NCBI RefSeq assembly: GCF_039532605.1
Contig: NZ_BAAARY010000005.1
Span: forward strand, 355,973-419,972
DNA from: Pilimelia columellifera
Lineage (GTDB): Bacteria; Actinomycetota; Actinomycetes; Mycobacteriales; Micromonosporaceae
Direction of reading: 5' to 3'
Length of the DNA: 64,000 bases
In this document: positions 1 through 10,022 of the stretch, one piece after another
Numbering within the stretch: position 1 is the first letter of the stretch
How the letters are laid out: each line of letters begins with the position of its first letter
Notes under the pieces: model-generated
Told to the model about the DNA's origin: nothing
The model's database searches: none
What the model saw: only the letters and a program-made list of their open reading frames with translations
Translations under genes and position numbers: made by a program

Positions 1-3
1 CCG

Positions 4-866
4 GTGACCGACCCCGCCGACCCGCCGCCGGACCAGGCGCGGCCCGACCGCGCCGGAGGCCGTGGCGGGGACGGCACACCGCTGGTCGCGTTGACGATCG
101 CCGGCTCAGATTCCTGCGGCGGGGCCGGCGTCCAGGCCGATCTGCGCACCTTCGCCGCCCACGGCCTGCACGGGGCCAGCGTCATCACCGCGGTCACGGC
201 GCAGAACACGGTCGGGGTGCGGCTGGTGCGGGCGATGACGGCCGATGTGGTCACCGCGCAGCTCGACGCGGTGCTCGCCGACCTGCCCGTCGCCGTCGTC
301 AAGATCGGAATGCTGGCGAGCGGGGAGATCGGCCGGGTGTTGGCGCACCGGGCGGCGGCCGGGGTGCTGCCGCCGTTCGTCCTCGACCCGGTGCTGGTGT
401 CGTCGTCGGGGGCCCGGCTGGGCAGCGCGGAGTCGGTGACCCGGTTGCTGCCGTACGCGCGGGTCCTCACCCCGAACCGGGCCGAGGCGGGCGCCCTGCT
501 CGGCCGTCCGGTGCGAACTTCGGCAGAGGCCTCCGCGGCGGCCCGCGAGCTGGCCGCGCTGGGCCCGGCCGCGGTGGTGGTCACCGGTGGCGACGCCGTC
601 GGAGCGCCTGTGGACAACCTGTGGACAACCGGCGTGGGTGGCCGTGCGTTCGCAGGTCAGCGGGTTGCTACCCGGAACACCCACGGCACCGGTTGCACGT
701 TCGCTTCGGCATTGGCCGCCCGGCTGGCGCTCGGTGACGACATCCCGACGGCTGTCGGGGCGGCCCGACTTTTCGTGGCCCGTGCGCTGGCCGGCGCGTG
801 CGGGTGGCAGCTCGGCGCCGGTCACGGTCCACTCGATCAGCTCGGGTGGGGATCAGGGGAGGGTTA

Positions 867-867
<1 letters not shown>
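4..867 (+). CDS. thiD: Hydroxymethylpyrimidine/phosphomethylpyrimidine kinase ThiD
   Basis: Cytosolic ribokinase-fold kinase that phosphorylates HMP and then HMP-P to HMP-PP for thiamine synthesis. The N-terminal substrate loop GSDSCGGAG lies at residues 34-42, and the anion-hole/catalytic motif GTGCTF at 228-233. At 287 aa it is slightly longer than usual because of a 25-residue Pro/Asp/Arg-rich N-terminus that may be untranslated. The GTG start at base 4 is the first in frame, but the upstream region is cut by the window edge, so the start is uncertain. The stop codon overlaps the thiC ATG by one base, so the two are co-transcribed and probably translationally coupled. Two tandem TTGTCCACA boxes (minus strand) sit inside the gene at 609-628. 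Confidence 0.95.
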
Positions 868-2474
<1,607 letters not shown>

Positions 2475-2487
2475 CCCTCGTTCGTTG

Positions 2488-2545
2488 TTGACCATGACTT
2501 GTGCGCGTGAATCGACCTGGATTCGCGCGCACAAGTCATGATCAA
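2488..2545. repeat. REP-like long palindrome after thiC
   Basis: Two 26-base arms (2488-2513 and 2520-2545) are inverse complements with two mismatches around a 6-base loop. Each arm contains the core CATGACTTGTGCGCG flanked by TTGA/TCAA-type ends. It lies between the thiC stop and the convergent CBS-protein gene, so it can act as a bidirectional terminator. From memory, palindromes ending in TTGATCA-type arms are dispersed in Micromonospora chromosomes; membership in such a family is inference. Confidence 0.75.
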
Positions 2546-2616
2546 TGCAGCTCTGCCGGTCTGCTCGGTGCTCGGGCGGCGGGGCTGGCTGGGGTGGGCG
2601 GCGGGGTGCTGGTGGG

Positions 2617-3033
2617 TCAGTGGCTGGGCGGGGCGGCGGAGATGTCGGCCAGGGCCGAGGTCCGGTCCTGCTCCTGGGCCAGGTCGCCGATCGAGACCAC
2701 GCCGACCGGCTTGGCGCCCTCGCACACGGCCAGTCGACGGACCGCGTGCTTACGCATCATGCTCACGGCATTGCTCACCGGCTCGTCGGCCGAGATGGTC
2801 TTCACCTGGCCGCTGGCAATCTCCTTGACGCTAGTGGCGCTCGGGTCGCGTCCGGCCGCCACCGCGCGGACCGCGATGTCACGGTCGGTGACGATTCCGC
2901 GCAGCTGGTTCCCCTCGACCACGAGGACATCGCCGATGTCGCTGTCGCGCATCCGTTGGGCGGCTTCGGCGAGGCTGGCTTCCGGGGTGAGGCAGATCGG
3001 ATCAGTGGTCATCACGTCGCGTACGGTTGTCAT
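2617..3033 (-). CDS. Tandem CBS-domain protein
   Basis: A 138-aa soluble protein made almost wholly of two CBS domains (about residues 8-60 and 72-125), each with the DVMTTDP or EIASGQV opening and the G(I/V)V(T/S)xxD(I/L) ending that line an adenosyl-nucleotide cleft. Stand-alone CBS pairs bind AMP, ATP or NAD and act as energy sensors or partner regulators; the partner here is unknown. The ATG start is preceded by AGGAGGAACC on the minus strand. It is transcribed convergently with thiC and divergently from rplM. The tail (SALADISAAPPSH) is short and unstructured. It resembles hypoxic-response protein 1 in architecture, but no specific role can be assigned. Confidence 0.9.
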   Translation of the reverse strand: MTTVRDVMTTDPICLTPEASLAEAAQRMRDSDIGDVLVVEGNQLRGIVTDRDIAVRAVAAGRDPSATSVKEIASGQVKTISADEPVSNAVSMMRKHAVRRLAVCEGAKPVGVVSIGDLAQEQDRTSALADISAAPPSH

Positions 3034-3466
3034 GGTTCCTCCTGTCCGGTACCGGGTTTGTCGGGGTCTGCTTACCCCTGCCGTCGCCGCCTAACCCCTG
3101 CCGCGACGGCGCCAGCGTCCGCCCCCGGGACGCCGGCCCCACTTTGACCCCCGCCGGAAGCGCCGGGTATCGTTGCCCGCTGGTGTGCGGCCGTGCTGGC
3201 CGTACCCGTGCGGTAAGCTCCACGGTTGTGCGCGGCTGGGCTTTATGGGGTCCCGCCTGAGCTCAACGGTCGTGCGAAGCAGGCAAGTGGTAAGCAGGCA
3301 AACCTCGTGGCCGGCAGGCCCCGTCGGTGTTCGTCCTGCTCGCCTCCGGCGCGCTGACAGAGCTGACGCGCCGGACAGCGGAGCACCCTCGACGCAGAGG
3401 ATTCCTCAGCGCTGAGGACTCAGCACCAAGGGCGGACCGTCCCCGACTACGAGACAAGGTAGACCT
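3034..3466. other. Intergenic region upstream of rplM
   Basis: No gene is supported in these 433 bases. It holds the divergent promoters of the CBS gene and the rplM-rpsI operon. Two imperfect 16-base repeats, GCTCCACGGTTGTGCG at 3217-3232 and GCTCAACGGTCGTGCG at 3261-3276, are followed by two copies of AAGCAGGCAA (3277-3286 and 3292-3301). A TAAGCT hexamer at 3214-3219 is a possible -10, which would give a leader of about 240 bases. No L13-leader structure was recognised. Confidence 0.4.
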
Positions 3467-3910
3467 GTGCGTACGTACAGCCCGAAGCCGGGAGAGATCG
3501 AGCGGCAGTGGCACGTCATCGACGCGACTGACGTCGTGCTCGGCCGCCTCGCCACCCATGCCGCGACGCTGCTCCGCGGAAAGCACAAGCCGACCTTCGC
3601 GCCGCACGTGGACGGTGGCGACTTCGTCATCGTGATCAACGCGGGCAAGGTCGCACTGACCGGCAACAAGCGGGAAACCAAGATCGCTTACCGGCACTCC
3701 GGTCACCCGGGCGGTCTGAAGCAGGTCAAGTACGGCGAGCTGCTGGACAAGCGTCCGGAGCGGGCGATCGAGCTGGCCGTCAAGGGCATGCTGCCGCACA
3801 ACAAGCTCGGCCGTCAGCTCATTACGAAGCTGAAGGTCTACCCGGGCGCCGAGCACCCGCACACCGCGCAGCAGCCGGTGCCGTTCGAGATCAAGCAGGT
3901 CGCGCAGTGA
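3467..3910 (+). CDS. rplM: 50S ribosomal protein L13
   Basis: Early-assembling large-subunit ribosomal protein of the usual 147 aa. Diagnostic stretches are the N-terminal YSPKPGEIERQWHVIDA, the GRLAT loop, the basic LLRGKHKPTF region and the AVKGMLPHNKLGR signature. Translation starts at GTG with a weak AAGG nearby. The last four bases (GTGA) could provide a start for rpsI. The rplM-rpsI pairing and the downstream glmM match the M. tuberculosis Rv3443c-Rv3441c order. Confidence 0.98.
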   Translation: MRTYSPKPGEIERQWHVIDATDVVLGRLATHAATLLRGKHKPTFAPHVDGGDFVIVINAGKVALTGNKRETKIAYRHSGHPGGLKQVKYGELLDKRPERAIELAVKGMLPHNKLGRQLITKLKVYPGAEHPHTAQQPVPFEIKQVAQ

Positions 3911-3945
3911 CGATCGACACGACCAGCGCAGGCGAAGGAAGCAGC

Positions 3946-4419
3946 ATGACCGACGACATTTCCGTGCCGACCCCGGTCGCCACCGAGGCTCCGGTCGCCG
4001 CCGCGGTGGTCGCCCCGCGGCTCCCGCGCGGCGACCGCCCGATCCAGACCGTTGGCCGCCGCAAGGAGGCGATCGTCCGCGTCCGGCTCGTCCCGGGTAG
4101 TGGCAAGATCACCTGCAACGGCCGTGACCTGGAGGCGTACTTCCCGAGCAAGGTGCACCAGCAGCTCATCCGTGAGCCGTTCGTCACCTCCGAGAAGACC
4201 GAGACCTTCGACGTCATCGCCAATCTGCGTGGCGGCGGCATCACCGGCCAGGCGGGCGCGCTTCGGCTGGGCATCGCCCGGGCGCTCATCGAGAACGACG
4301 TCGACGACCGTCCCGGCCTGAAGAAGGCTGGCTTCCTCACCCGTGACTCCCGGGTCAAGGAAAGTAAGAAGTACGGCCTCAAGAAGGCCCGTAAGGCGCC
4401 GCAGTACTCCAAGCGTTGA
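3946..4419 (+). CDS. rpsI: 30S ribosomal protein S9
   Basis: Small-subunit protein whose C-terminal tail (…RKAPQYSKR) reaches the P-site tRNA; that tail and the GRRKEAIVRVRL and FLTRDSR motifs are intact. I chose ATG 3946 (157 aa) because GAAGGA lies 6 bases upstream and the length fits actinobacterial S9 with its Ala/Pro-rich N-terminal extension. An alternative GTG at 3907 overlaps the rplM stop as GTGA and would add 13 residues. It is second in the rplM-rpsI operon. Confidence 0.95.
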   Translation: MTDDISVPTPVATEAPVAAAVVAPRLPRGDRPIQTVGRRKEAIVRVRLVPGSGKITCNGRDLEAYFPSKVHQQLIREPFVTSEKTETFDVIANLRGGGITGQAGALRLGIARALIENDVDDRPGLKKAGFLTRDSRVKESKKYGLKKARKAPQYSKR

Positions 4420-4438
4420 TCGTGCGCTAGTCACGAGA

Positions 4439-4473
4439 GGCCGGGCGCGTCCGTCAGGGCGTGTCCGGCCGTT
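4439..4473 (+). terminator. Weak hairpin after rpsI
   Basis: An imperfect inverted repeat runs from GGCCGGGCGCG to GTGTCCGGCC, with a few mismatches and an 8-10 base loop. It lies 20 bases after the rpsI stop and before glmM. It may end or reduce transcription into glmM. There is no T tract. Confidence 0.4.
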
Positions 4474-4539
4474 CGCTGTTTCGGGGCGCCGTCGGCGTCC
4501 CGGCGATTCTCACTCGCTCCAGTGCGGAGGTTCCCAGTC

Positions 4540-5913
4540 ATGGGTCGGCTCTTCGGTACGGACGGCGTGCGTGGCCGCGCCAACGCGGACCTCACGCCCG
4601 AGTTGGCGATGTCGGTGGCGGTGGCCGCCGCCCGGGTGCTCGCCGAGCGGGACAGCAGCCACCAGCCGCTGGCGGTTGTCGGTCGCGACCCGCGAGCCAG
4701 CGGCGAGATGCTGGAGGCCGCGGTCGTCGCCGGTCTCGCCAGTGCCGGGGTGAACGTCCTGCGCGTCGGGGTCCTCCCGACGCCAGGCGTCGCGTACCTC
4801 ACCGCGGAGACCAAGGCTGACCTCGGCGTCATGCTCTCCGCCTCGCACAACCCCATGCCGGACAACGGCATCAAGCTCTTCGCCGCCGGCGGCCACAAGC
4901 TCGCCGACGACGTCGAGGAGCAGATCGAGGCGGTGGTCGCCGACGCCGCCGGCCCGGGCGGCGACTGGCAGCGGCCGACCGGAGCGGCCATCGGCCGGGT
5001 GCATGATCTCCTCGACGGCGCCGACCACTACGTCAAGCACCTGCTCGGCTCGGCGTCGCAGCCGCTGGCCGGCGTCAAGGTGGTCGTCGACTGCGCCAAT
5101 GGGGCCGCCTCCGACATCGCCCCGGTGGTCTACCGGGAGGCCGGCGCCGAGGTCATCGCGATCCACGCCGAGCCGGACGGCCGCAACATCAACGAGAACT
5201 GCGGCTCCACCCACCTGGAGCAGGTCCGAGAGGCGGTGCTGGAGCACGGCGCCCACCTCGGGCTGGCGCACGACGGCGACGCCGACCGCTGCCTGGCCGT
5301 CGCCGCTGACGGCGCGACCGTCGACGGTGACCAGATCATGGCAGTGTTGGCTCTGGCGATGCGCGAGGCGGGGACGTTGGCGGGCGACACGCTCGTCGCG
5401 ACCGTCATGAGCAACCTGGGGCTGAAGCTGGCGATGCGCGAGGCCGGGATCACGCTCCTGGAGACCAAGGTCGGCGACCGCTACGTCCTGGACGAGCTGC
5501 GGCGAGGTGGCTTCACGCTCGGCGGTGAGCAGAGCGGGCACCTGGTCATGCCGGCGTTCGCCACCACCGGGGACGGCGTGCTCACGGGCCTGCATCTCAT
5601 GGCCCGGATGGCCGCTACCGGCCGGAGCCTGGTCGAGCTCGCGGGGGTGGTCACGCCGCTTCCGCAGGTCCTCATCAATGTTCCGGTGGCGGACCGGACG
5701 GCCGGCGCCACCGATCTGGCGGTGCTCGCCGCGGTGGCGGACGCCGAGGCGGAGCTGGCCGGCGCCGGTCGGGTGCTGCTGCGCCCGTCGGGCACGGAGC
5801 CGCTGGTACGGGTGATGGTGGAGGCGCCGACCGCGCGGGCGGCCGGCGAGGTGGCCGACCGGGTCGCCGCCGCGGTGCGTCGGGCCAGCCCGGCGGGTCG
5901 GGACGCCAGCTGA
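4540..5913 (+). CDS. glmM: Phosphoglucosamine mutase GlmM
   Basis: Interconverts glucosamine-6-P and glucosamine-1-P in the cytosol for UDP-GlcNAc, peptidoglycan and, in actinobacteria, mycothiol. The phosphoserine loop SASHNP places the active Ser at residue 102; the metal loop DGDADR is near 245-250 and the phosphate-binding RPSGTEP near 416-422. The 457-aa length is normal. ATG 4540 has GGAGG 9 bases upstream and yields the canonical MGRLFGTDGVRG start; an in-frame GTG 18 bases earlier was rejected. It shares a pathway with glmS just downstream. Confidence 0.97.
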   Translation: MGRLFGTDGVRGRANADLTPELAMSVAVAAARVLAERDSSHQPLAVVGRDPRASGEMLEAAVVAGLASAGVNVLRVGVLPTPGVAYLTAETKADLGVMLSASHNPMPDNGIKLFAAGGHKLADDVEEQIEAVVADAAGPGGDWQRPTGAAIGRVHDLLDGADHYVKHLLGSASQPLAGVKVVVDCANGAASDIAPVVYREAGAEVIAIHAEPDGRNINENCGSTHLEQVREAVLEHGAHLGLAHDGDADRCLAVAADGATVDGDQIMAVLALAMREAGTLAGDTLVATVMSNLGLKLAMREAGITLLETKVGDRYVLDELRRGGFTLGGEQSGHLVMPAFATTGDGVLTGLHLMARMAATGRSLVELAGVVTPLPQVLINVPVADRTAGATDLAVLAAVADAEAELAGAGRVLLRPSGTEPLVRVMVEAPTARAAGEVADRVAAAVRRASPAGRDAS

Positions 5914-5993
5914 TCGGAGTGTTCGCCCGCGCGACGACCCACCGCCGCTTCAGGTCATTCCGGCAGCGGCGGCGCTATATCGATCAAAAGGTC

Positions 5994-6046
5994 TGCGCGA
6001 AAGTATGAGATCCACGCACTGGTGATGCGCGAAAGTGGGCTACCAT
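5994..6046 (+). promoter_or_regulatory. glmS promoter with paired TGCGCGAAAGT boxes
   Basis: TGCGCGAAAGT occurs exactly twice, at 5994-6004 and 6026-6036, 32 bases (three helical turns) apart. A TACCAT hexamer at 6041-6046 stands 7 bases before the glmS ATG and no Shine-Dalgarno is present, so the transcript probably starts at the ATG. The repeats overlap the expected -35 area and could be operators. Confidence 0.5.
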
Positions 6047-6053
6047 TCGGCGC

Positions 6054-7949
6054 ATGTGTGGAATCGTGGGGTACGTCGGCGCGCGGCCGGCTCTGACCAT
6101 CGTCCTCGACGGCCTGCGTCGCCTGGAGTACCGGGGCTACGACTCCGCAGGCGTCGCCGTGCTTGGTGACGGCGAGCTGCTCACCGAGAAACGGGCCGGC
6201 AAGCTGGCCAACCTCGAGAAAGCGCTCGGCGAGCGGGTCCCGGCTGAGGGCATCGGCATCGACGGCGGTCACACCGGCATCGGCCACACCCGGTGGGCGA
6301 CCCACGGCGGCCCGACGGACCGCAACGCCCACCCGCACGTCTCGACCGACGGCCGGGTCGCGGTGATCCACAACGGCATCATCGAGAACTTCGCCAAGCT
6401 GCGCGCCGAGCTGGAGAGCGCCGGCGTCGAGTTCGCCAGCGACACCGACACCGAGTGCGCGGCGCACCTGGTCGCCGCCGAACTGGCCGATGTCGACGCC
6501 GAAGGCTTCGTCGGCGACGGCGCGGCCCGGCTCGCCGAGGCGATGCGTCGGGTCTGCCGTCGCCTGGACGGCGCCTTCACCCTGCTCGCCGTCGACACCC
6601 GCACCCCCGACGCGGTCGTCGGGGCCCGGCGTAATTCGCCGCTGGTCGTCGGCCGCGGCGACGGCGAGCACTTCATGGCCAGCGACGTGTCCGCGTTCAT
6701 CGAGCACACCCGCGAGGCGATCGAGCTGGGCCAGGACCAGGTCGTGCTCATCACCCCCGCGGGAGTCGTCATCACCGACTTCGACGGCGCGCCCGCGCAG
6801 GGCAAGGACTTCCACATCGACTGGGACGCCTCCGCCGCCGAGAAGGGTGGCTACGACTACTTCATGCTGAAAGAGATCGACGAGCAGCCCCAGGCGGTCG
6901 CCGAGACCCTGCTCGGGCGGCTGTCCGAAACCGGGCAGATCGTCCTGGACGAGGTCCGCCTCACCGACCAGGACCTACGCGACGTCGACAAGATCTTCAT
7001 CATCGCCTGTGGCACCGCCTACCACTCGGGGATGGTCGCCAAGTATGCCATCGAGCACTGGACCCGGATCCCGTGCGAGGTGGAGCTGGCCAGCGAGTTC
7101 CGCTACCGCGACCCGGTGCTGGACCGCTCCACCCTCGTCATCGCCATCTCCCAGTCCGGCGAGACCATGGACACCCTGATGGCGTTGCGGCACGCCAAGG
7201 AGCAGAAGGCCCGCGTTCTGGCCATCTGCAACACCAACGGATCGACGATCCCGCGCGAGTCCGACGCCGTCCTCTACACCCATGGCGGCCCTGAGATCGC
7301 GGTGGCGTCGACCAAGGCGTTCCTCACCCAGCTCGCCGCGTGCTATCTGGTCGGCCTGCACCTGGCACAGGTCCGTGGCGTCATGTACGCCGACGAGGTC
7401 GGCGCCGTCGTCGACCAGCTTCAGCAGGCGCCGGCGCAGCTCACCGAGGTTCTCGCCGCGATGGGGCCGGTCCGTCAGCTCGCCCGGGACCTCAAGGACG
7501 CCTCGACGGTGCTGTTCATCGGCCGGCACGTCGGCTACCCGGTGGCCCTGGAAGGCGCGCTCAAGCTCAAGGAGCTGGCGTACATGCACGCCGAGGGCTT
7601 CGCCGCCGGCGAGCTGAAGCACGGCTCGATCGCTCTCATCGACGACGGCACCCCGGTAGTCTGCATCGTTCCGTCGCCGGTGGGCCGCGGGATGCTGCAC
7701 GACAAGATGGTCTCCAACATCCAGGAGGTCCGCGCCCGGGGCGCCCGCACCATCGTCATCGCCGAGGCGGGGGACGAGGCGGTCGCCGCGTACGCTGACC
7801 ACCTCATCTATGTGCCGCGCACGCCGACGCTGCTCGCCCCGCTCATGACGACGGTGCCGTTGCAGGTCCTGGCCTGCGGCATCGCTGACGCCCGCGGCAA
7901 CGATGTCGACCAGCCGCGGAACCTGGCGAAGTCGGTCACAGTCGAGTAG
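6054..7949 (+). CDS. glmS: Glutamine--fructose-6-phosphate aminotransferase GlmS
   Basis: Makes glucosamine-6-P from fructose-6-P and glutamine, the committed step to UDP-GlcNAc. The N-terminal glutaminase domain (about 1-240) begins MCGIVGYVG, with Cys2 as nucleophile after Met removal. Two SIS sugar-isomerase domains follow (about 305-440 and 480-620), with the ISQSGET phosphate loop and the C-terminal KSVTVE tail that closes the active site. The 631-aa length is typical. No ribosome site precedes the ATG, but a -10-like box does, so a leaderless mRNA is likely. No glmS ribozyme was seen. Confidence 0.97.
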   Translation: MCGIVGYVGARPALTIVLDGLRRLEYRGYDSAGVAVLGDGELLTEKRAGKLANLEKALGERVPAEGIGIDGGHTGIGHTRWATHGGPTDRNAHPHVSTDGRVAVIHNGIIENFAKLRAELESAGVEFASDTDTECAAHLVAAELADVDAEGFVGDGAARLAEAMRRVCRRLDGAFTLLAVDTRTPDAVVGARRNSPLVVGRGDGEHFMASDVSAFIEHTREAIELGQDQVVLITPAGVVITDFDGAPAQGKDFHIDWDASAAEKGGYDYFMLKEIDEQPQAVAETLLGRLSETGQIVLDEVRLTDQDLRDVDKIFIIACGTAYHSGMVAKYAIEHWTRIPCEVELASEFRYRDPVLDRSTLVIAISQSGETMDTLMALRHAKEQKARVLAICNTNGSTIPRESDAVLYTHGGPEIAVASTKAFLTQLAACYLVGLHLAQVRGVMYADEVGAVVDQLQQAPAQLTEVLAAMGPVRQLARDLKDASTVLFIGRHVGYPVALEGALKLKELAYMHAEGFAAGELKHGSIALIDDGTPVVCIVPSPVGRGMLHDKMVSNIQEVRARGARTIVIAEAGDEAVAAYADHLIYVPRTPTLLAPLMTTVPLQVLACGIADARGNDVDQPRNLAKSVTVE

Positions 7950-7980
7950 GTGGCCATGATCTGCCCGGCGAAGCCCGTCT

Positions 7981-8012
7981 CTATCGGGTGGGTGGTGGCC
8001 GCCCGATAGGGT
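7981..8012 (+). promoter_or_regulatory. acpS promoter overlapping an 8-bp hairpin
   Basis: CTATCGGG (7981-7988) and CCCGATAG (8002-8009) form an inverted repeat with a 13-base loop, shortly after the glmS stop. The right arm overlaps TAGGGT (8007-8012), which lies 7 bases before the acpS GTG. The element may terminate glmS transcription, serve as an operator for acpS, or both. Confidence 0.45.
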
Positions 8013-8019
8013 CACTAGC

Positions 8020-8388
8020 GTGATTGTGTCGGTTGGTATCGATGTCGTCCGGGTCGAGCGGTTCACAACGGCGTTGCGACGCACGCCGTTGCTCGCTGAC
8101 CGGATCTTCACCGCCGACGAACGCTCAACTCCGTCCGGCAACCCGCGGACCCCGGAGTCGCTGGCCGCCCGCTTCGCCGCGAAGGAGGCCGTCGCCAAGG
8201 CGCTCGGCGCCCCCGGCGGCCTCAACTGGCACGACTGCGAGGTGGTGTCGGACCCGGACGGCCGTCCCTGGCTGACGGTGTCGGGCACGGTCGCGGCGGT
8301 GGCGCAGGAGCGGGGCATCAACCGCTGGCATCTGTCGTTGTCGCACGACGGCGGGATCGCCTCGGCGATGGTGGTGGCTGAGCGGTGA
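8020..8388 (+). CDS. acpS: Holo-[acyl-carrier-protein] synthase AcpS
   Basis: Transfers 4'-phosphopantetheine from CoA to the ACP serine, activating fatty-acid synthesis. The 122-aa length is the normal small trimeric type. Motif 1 is GIDVVRVERF with the Mg-binding Asp, and motif 3 is RFAAKEAVAKALG with the metal-binding Glu. The GTG start lacks a Shine-Dalgarno but follows TAGGGT by 7 bases, which suggests a leaderless mRNA. Its stop overlaps the nnr start as GTGA, so the two form an operon. Confidence 0.96.
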   Translation: MIVSVGIDVVRVERFTTALRRTPLLADRIFTADERSTPSGNPRTPESLAARFAAKEAVAKALGAPGGLNWHDCEVVSDPDGRPWLTVSGTVAAVAQERGINRWHLSLSHDGGIASAMVVAER

Positions 8389-9848
8389 GGGCCGCCTACC
8401 GGGTGGCGGACGTCCGGTCGGCCGAGGCCGCGCTGCTGGCGACGGTTCCGCCGGGCGCCCTGATGGCCCGCGCGGCGGCGGGCCTTGCCCGACGCTGCGG
8501 GCAGTTGTTGTCCGAGCGCGGCGGCCGGTACGGGTCGCGGGCGGTGCTGCTGGTGGGCCCGGGGGACAACGGCGGCGACGCGTTGTTCGCCGGCGCCGAG
8601 CTGGCGCGGCAGGGCGTGCGGGTGTCGGCGGTCGCGGTGGTCCCGGACCGGATCCATGCCGGCGGGCTCGCCGCGTTGCGGTCCGCTGGCGGGCGGCTGG
8701 CCGACGAGGCGCTGTCCGCGCCCTGCGATCTCGTTGTCGACGGCATCGTGGGCATCGGCGGGGTGGGTCCATTGTTGGGGCGGGCGCTGGCGTTGGTCGG
8801 CGCGGTCACGGCCGTTCCAGCATCAGCCGGCGGCCCGGTCGTCGTGGCGGTAGACCTTCCCAGCGGGGTGTCCGCCGACACCGGCGACGTGCCGGGCCCG
8901 GCGGTGCGCGCGGACGTGACCGTCACATTCGGTTGCCTCAAGCCGGCGTTGGTGGTCGGTCCGGCCGCGGAGCTCGCTGGCGAGGTGGAGCTGGTCGACA
9001 TCGGCCTGGGTCCGTTCGTGCGGGCGGAGCCGGCAGTGCGGGTTGCCGATGACGGGGACGTTCGTTCGTGGTGGCCTGTCCCGGGCCCGCAGTCGGACAA
9101 GTACCTGCGTGGAGTGGTCGCCCTGGCCACTGGCTCGGTGACGTACCCCGGCGCGGCGGTGCTGTCGGTCGGTGGCGCGGCAGCCGGTCCGGCCGGCCTC
9201 ATCCGGTACGCGGGCGCGGCACGTGAGCAGGTGCTGACCCGCCATCCCCAGGTGATCGCCGCGACCCGGGTGGCCGACGCCGGCCGGGCGCAGGCCTGGG
9301 TCTGCGGCAGCGGGCTGGGGAGCGGTGCGCGTGCGATCGCGGATCTGCGCGCGGTGCTGGCCACCCCGGTCCCGGTGGTGCTGGACGCGGACGCCATCGC
9401 CATGCTGGTGGACGGCGCCATGGCGGAGCTGCTGCGGGCGCGCCGGGCGCCGCTGGTGCTCACCCCGCACGACGGCGAGTTCGCCCGGTTGGCCGGAGCG
9501 CCGCCGGGGGCGGACCGGGTGGGCGCGGCGCTGCGTCTGGCGGCCTGGACGAACGCGGTGGTGCTGCTCAAGGGCTCGCGGACGATCGTCGCCTCCCCGG
9601 ACGGGCAGGCGTGGGCGAATGCGACGGGTTGTGCGGCGCTGGCCACCGCTGGCGCCGGCGATGTGCTGGCGGGGCTGCTCGGATCGTTGTTGGCCGCGGG
9701 TCTGCCACCGGTCAGGGCGGCGGTGGCGGCGGCGTACGCGCACGGCCTGGCGGGTCGAGCGGCGGCGCGGGTCGGCGCGGTCACGGCGACCGACCTGGTG
9801 ACGGCGTTGCCCACGGTGACCGGTAGCCTGACAGCCCCGTGTCGCTGA
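8385..9848 (+). CDS. nnr: Bifunctional NAD(P)H-hydrate epimerase/dehydratase
   Basis: Repairs hydrated NADH and NADPH. The N-terminal YjeF_N epimerase domain (about 1-215) contains GPGDNGGDALFAG. The C-terminal ribokinase-like ADP/ATP-dependent dehydratase (about 225-480) carries LTPHDGEFARL and the catalytic TAGAGDVLAGLLG. The 487-aa length fits the fused enzyme. It starts with a GTG inside the acpS stop (4-base overlap). The pairing with acpS is common in actinobacteria (M. tuberculosis Rv3433c) and may reflect shared nucleotide and CoA housekeeping. Confidence 0.95.
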   Translation: MRAAYRVADVRSAEAALLATVPPGALMARAAAGLARRCGQLLSERGGRYGSRAVLLVGPGDNGGDALFAGAELARQGVRVSAVAVVPDRIHAGGLAALRSAGGRLADEALSAPCDLVVDGIVGIGGVGPLLGRALALVGAVTAVPASAGGPVVVAVDLPSGVSADTGDVPGPAVRADVTVTFGCLKPALVVGPAAELAGEVELVDIGLGPFVRAEPAVRVADDGDVRSWWPVPGPQSDKYLRGVVALATGSVTYPGAAVLSVGGAAAGPAGLIRYAGAAREQVLTRHPQVIAATRVADAGRAQAWVCGSGLGSGARAIADLRAVLATPVPVVLDADAIAMLVDGAMAELLRARRAPLVLTPHDGEFARLAGAPPGADRVGAALRLAAWTNAVVLLKGSRTIVASPDGQAWANATGCAALATAGAGDVLAGLLGSLLAAGLPPVRAAVAAAYAHGLAGRAAARVGAVTATDLVTALPTVTGSLTAPCR

Positions 9849-9887
9849 GATGCCGTATCGCTGAGATTCGGTCGAGTCCTGTGCACG

Positions 9888-9927
9888 GTCGAGCCCCGCG
9901 TGCACAGGGCAGAACGCGGGGCTCGAC
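9888..9927 (+). terminator. Hairpin terminator after nnr
   Basis: A perfect 14-bp stem (9888-9901 with 9914-9927, GTCGAGCCCCGCGT) encloses a 12-base loop. It lies between nnr and the convergent cspA gene. There is no T tract, as is usual in high-GC genomes. Confidence 0.75.
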
Positions 9928-10022
9928 AGGTTCTCCGGCGAAGCCGGTTCCCTGGGCGGCTGGTCGCTAGGGCGGCTCAGCCAGGTCAGCGGCCGCTCGA
10001 CGTACGCGGGCCGCGACCGGAA

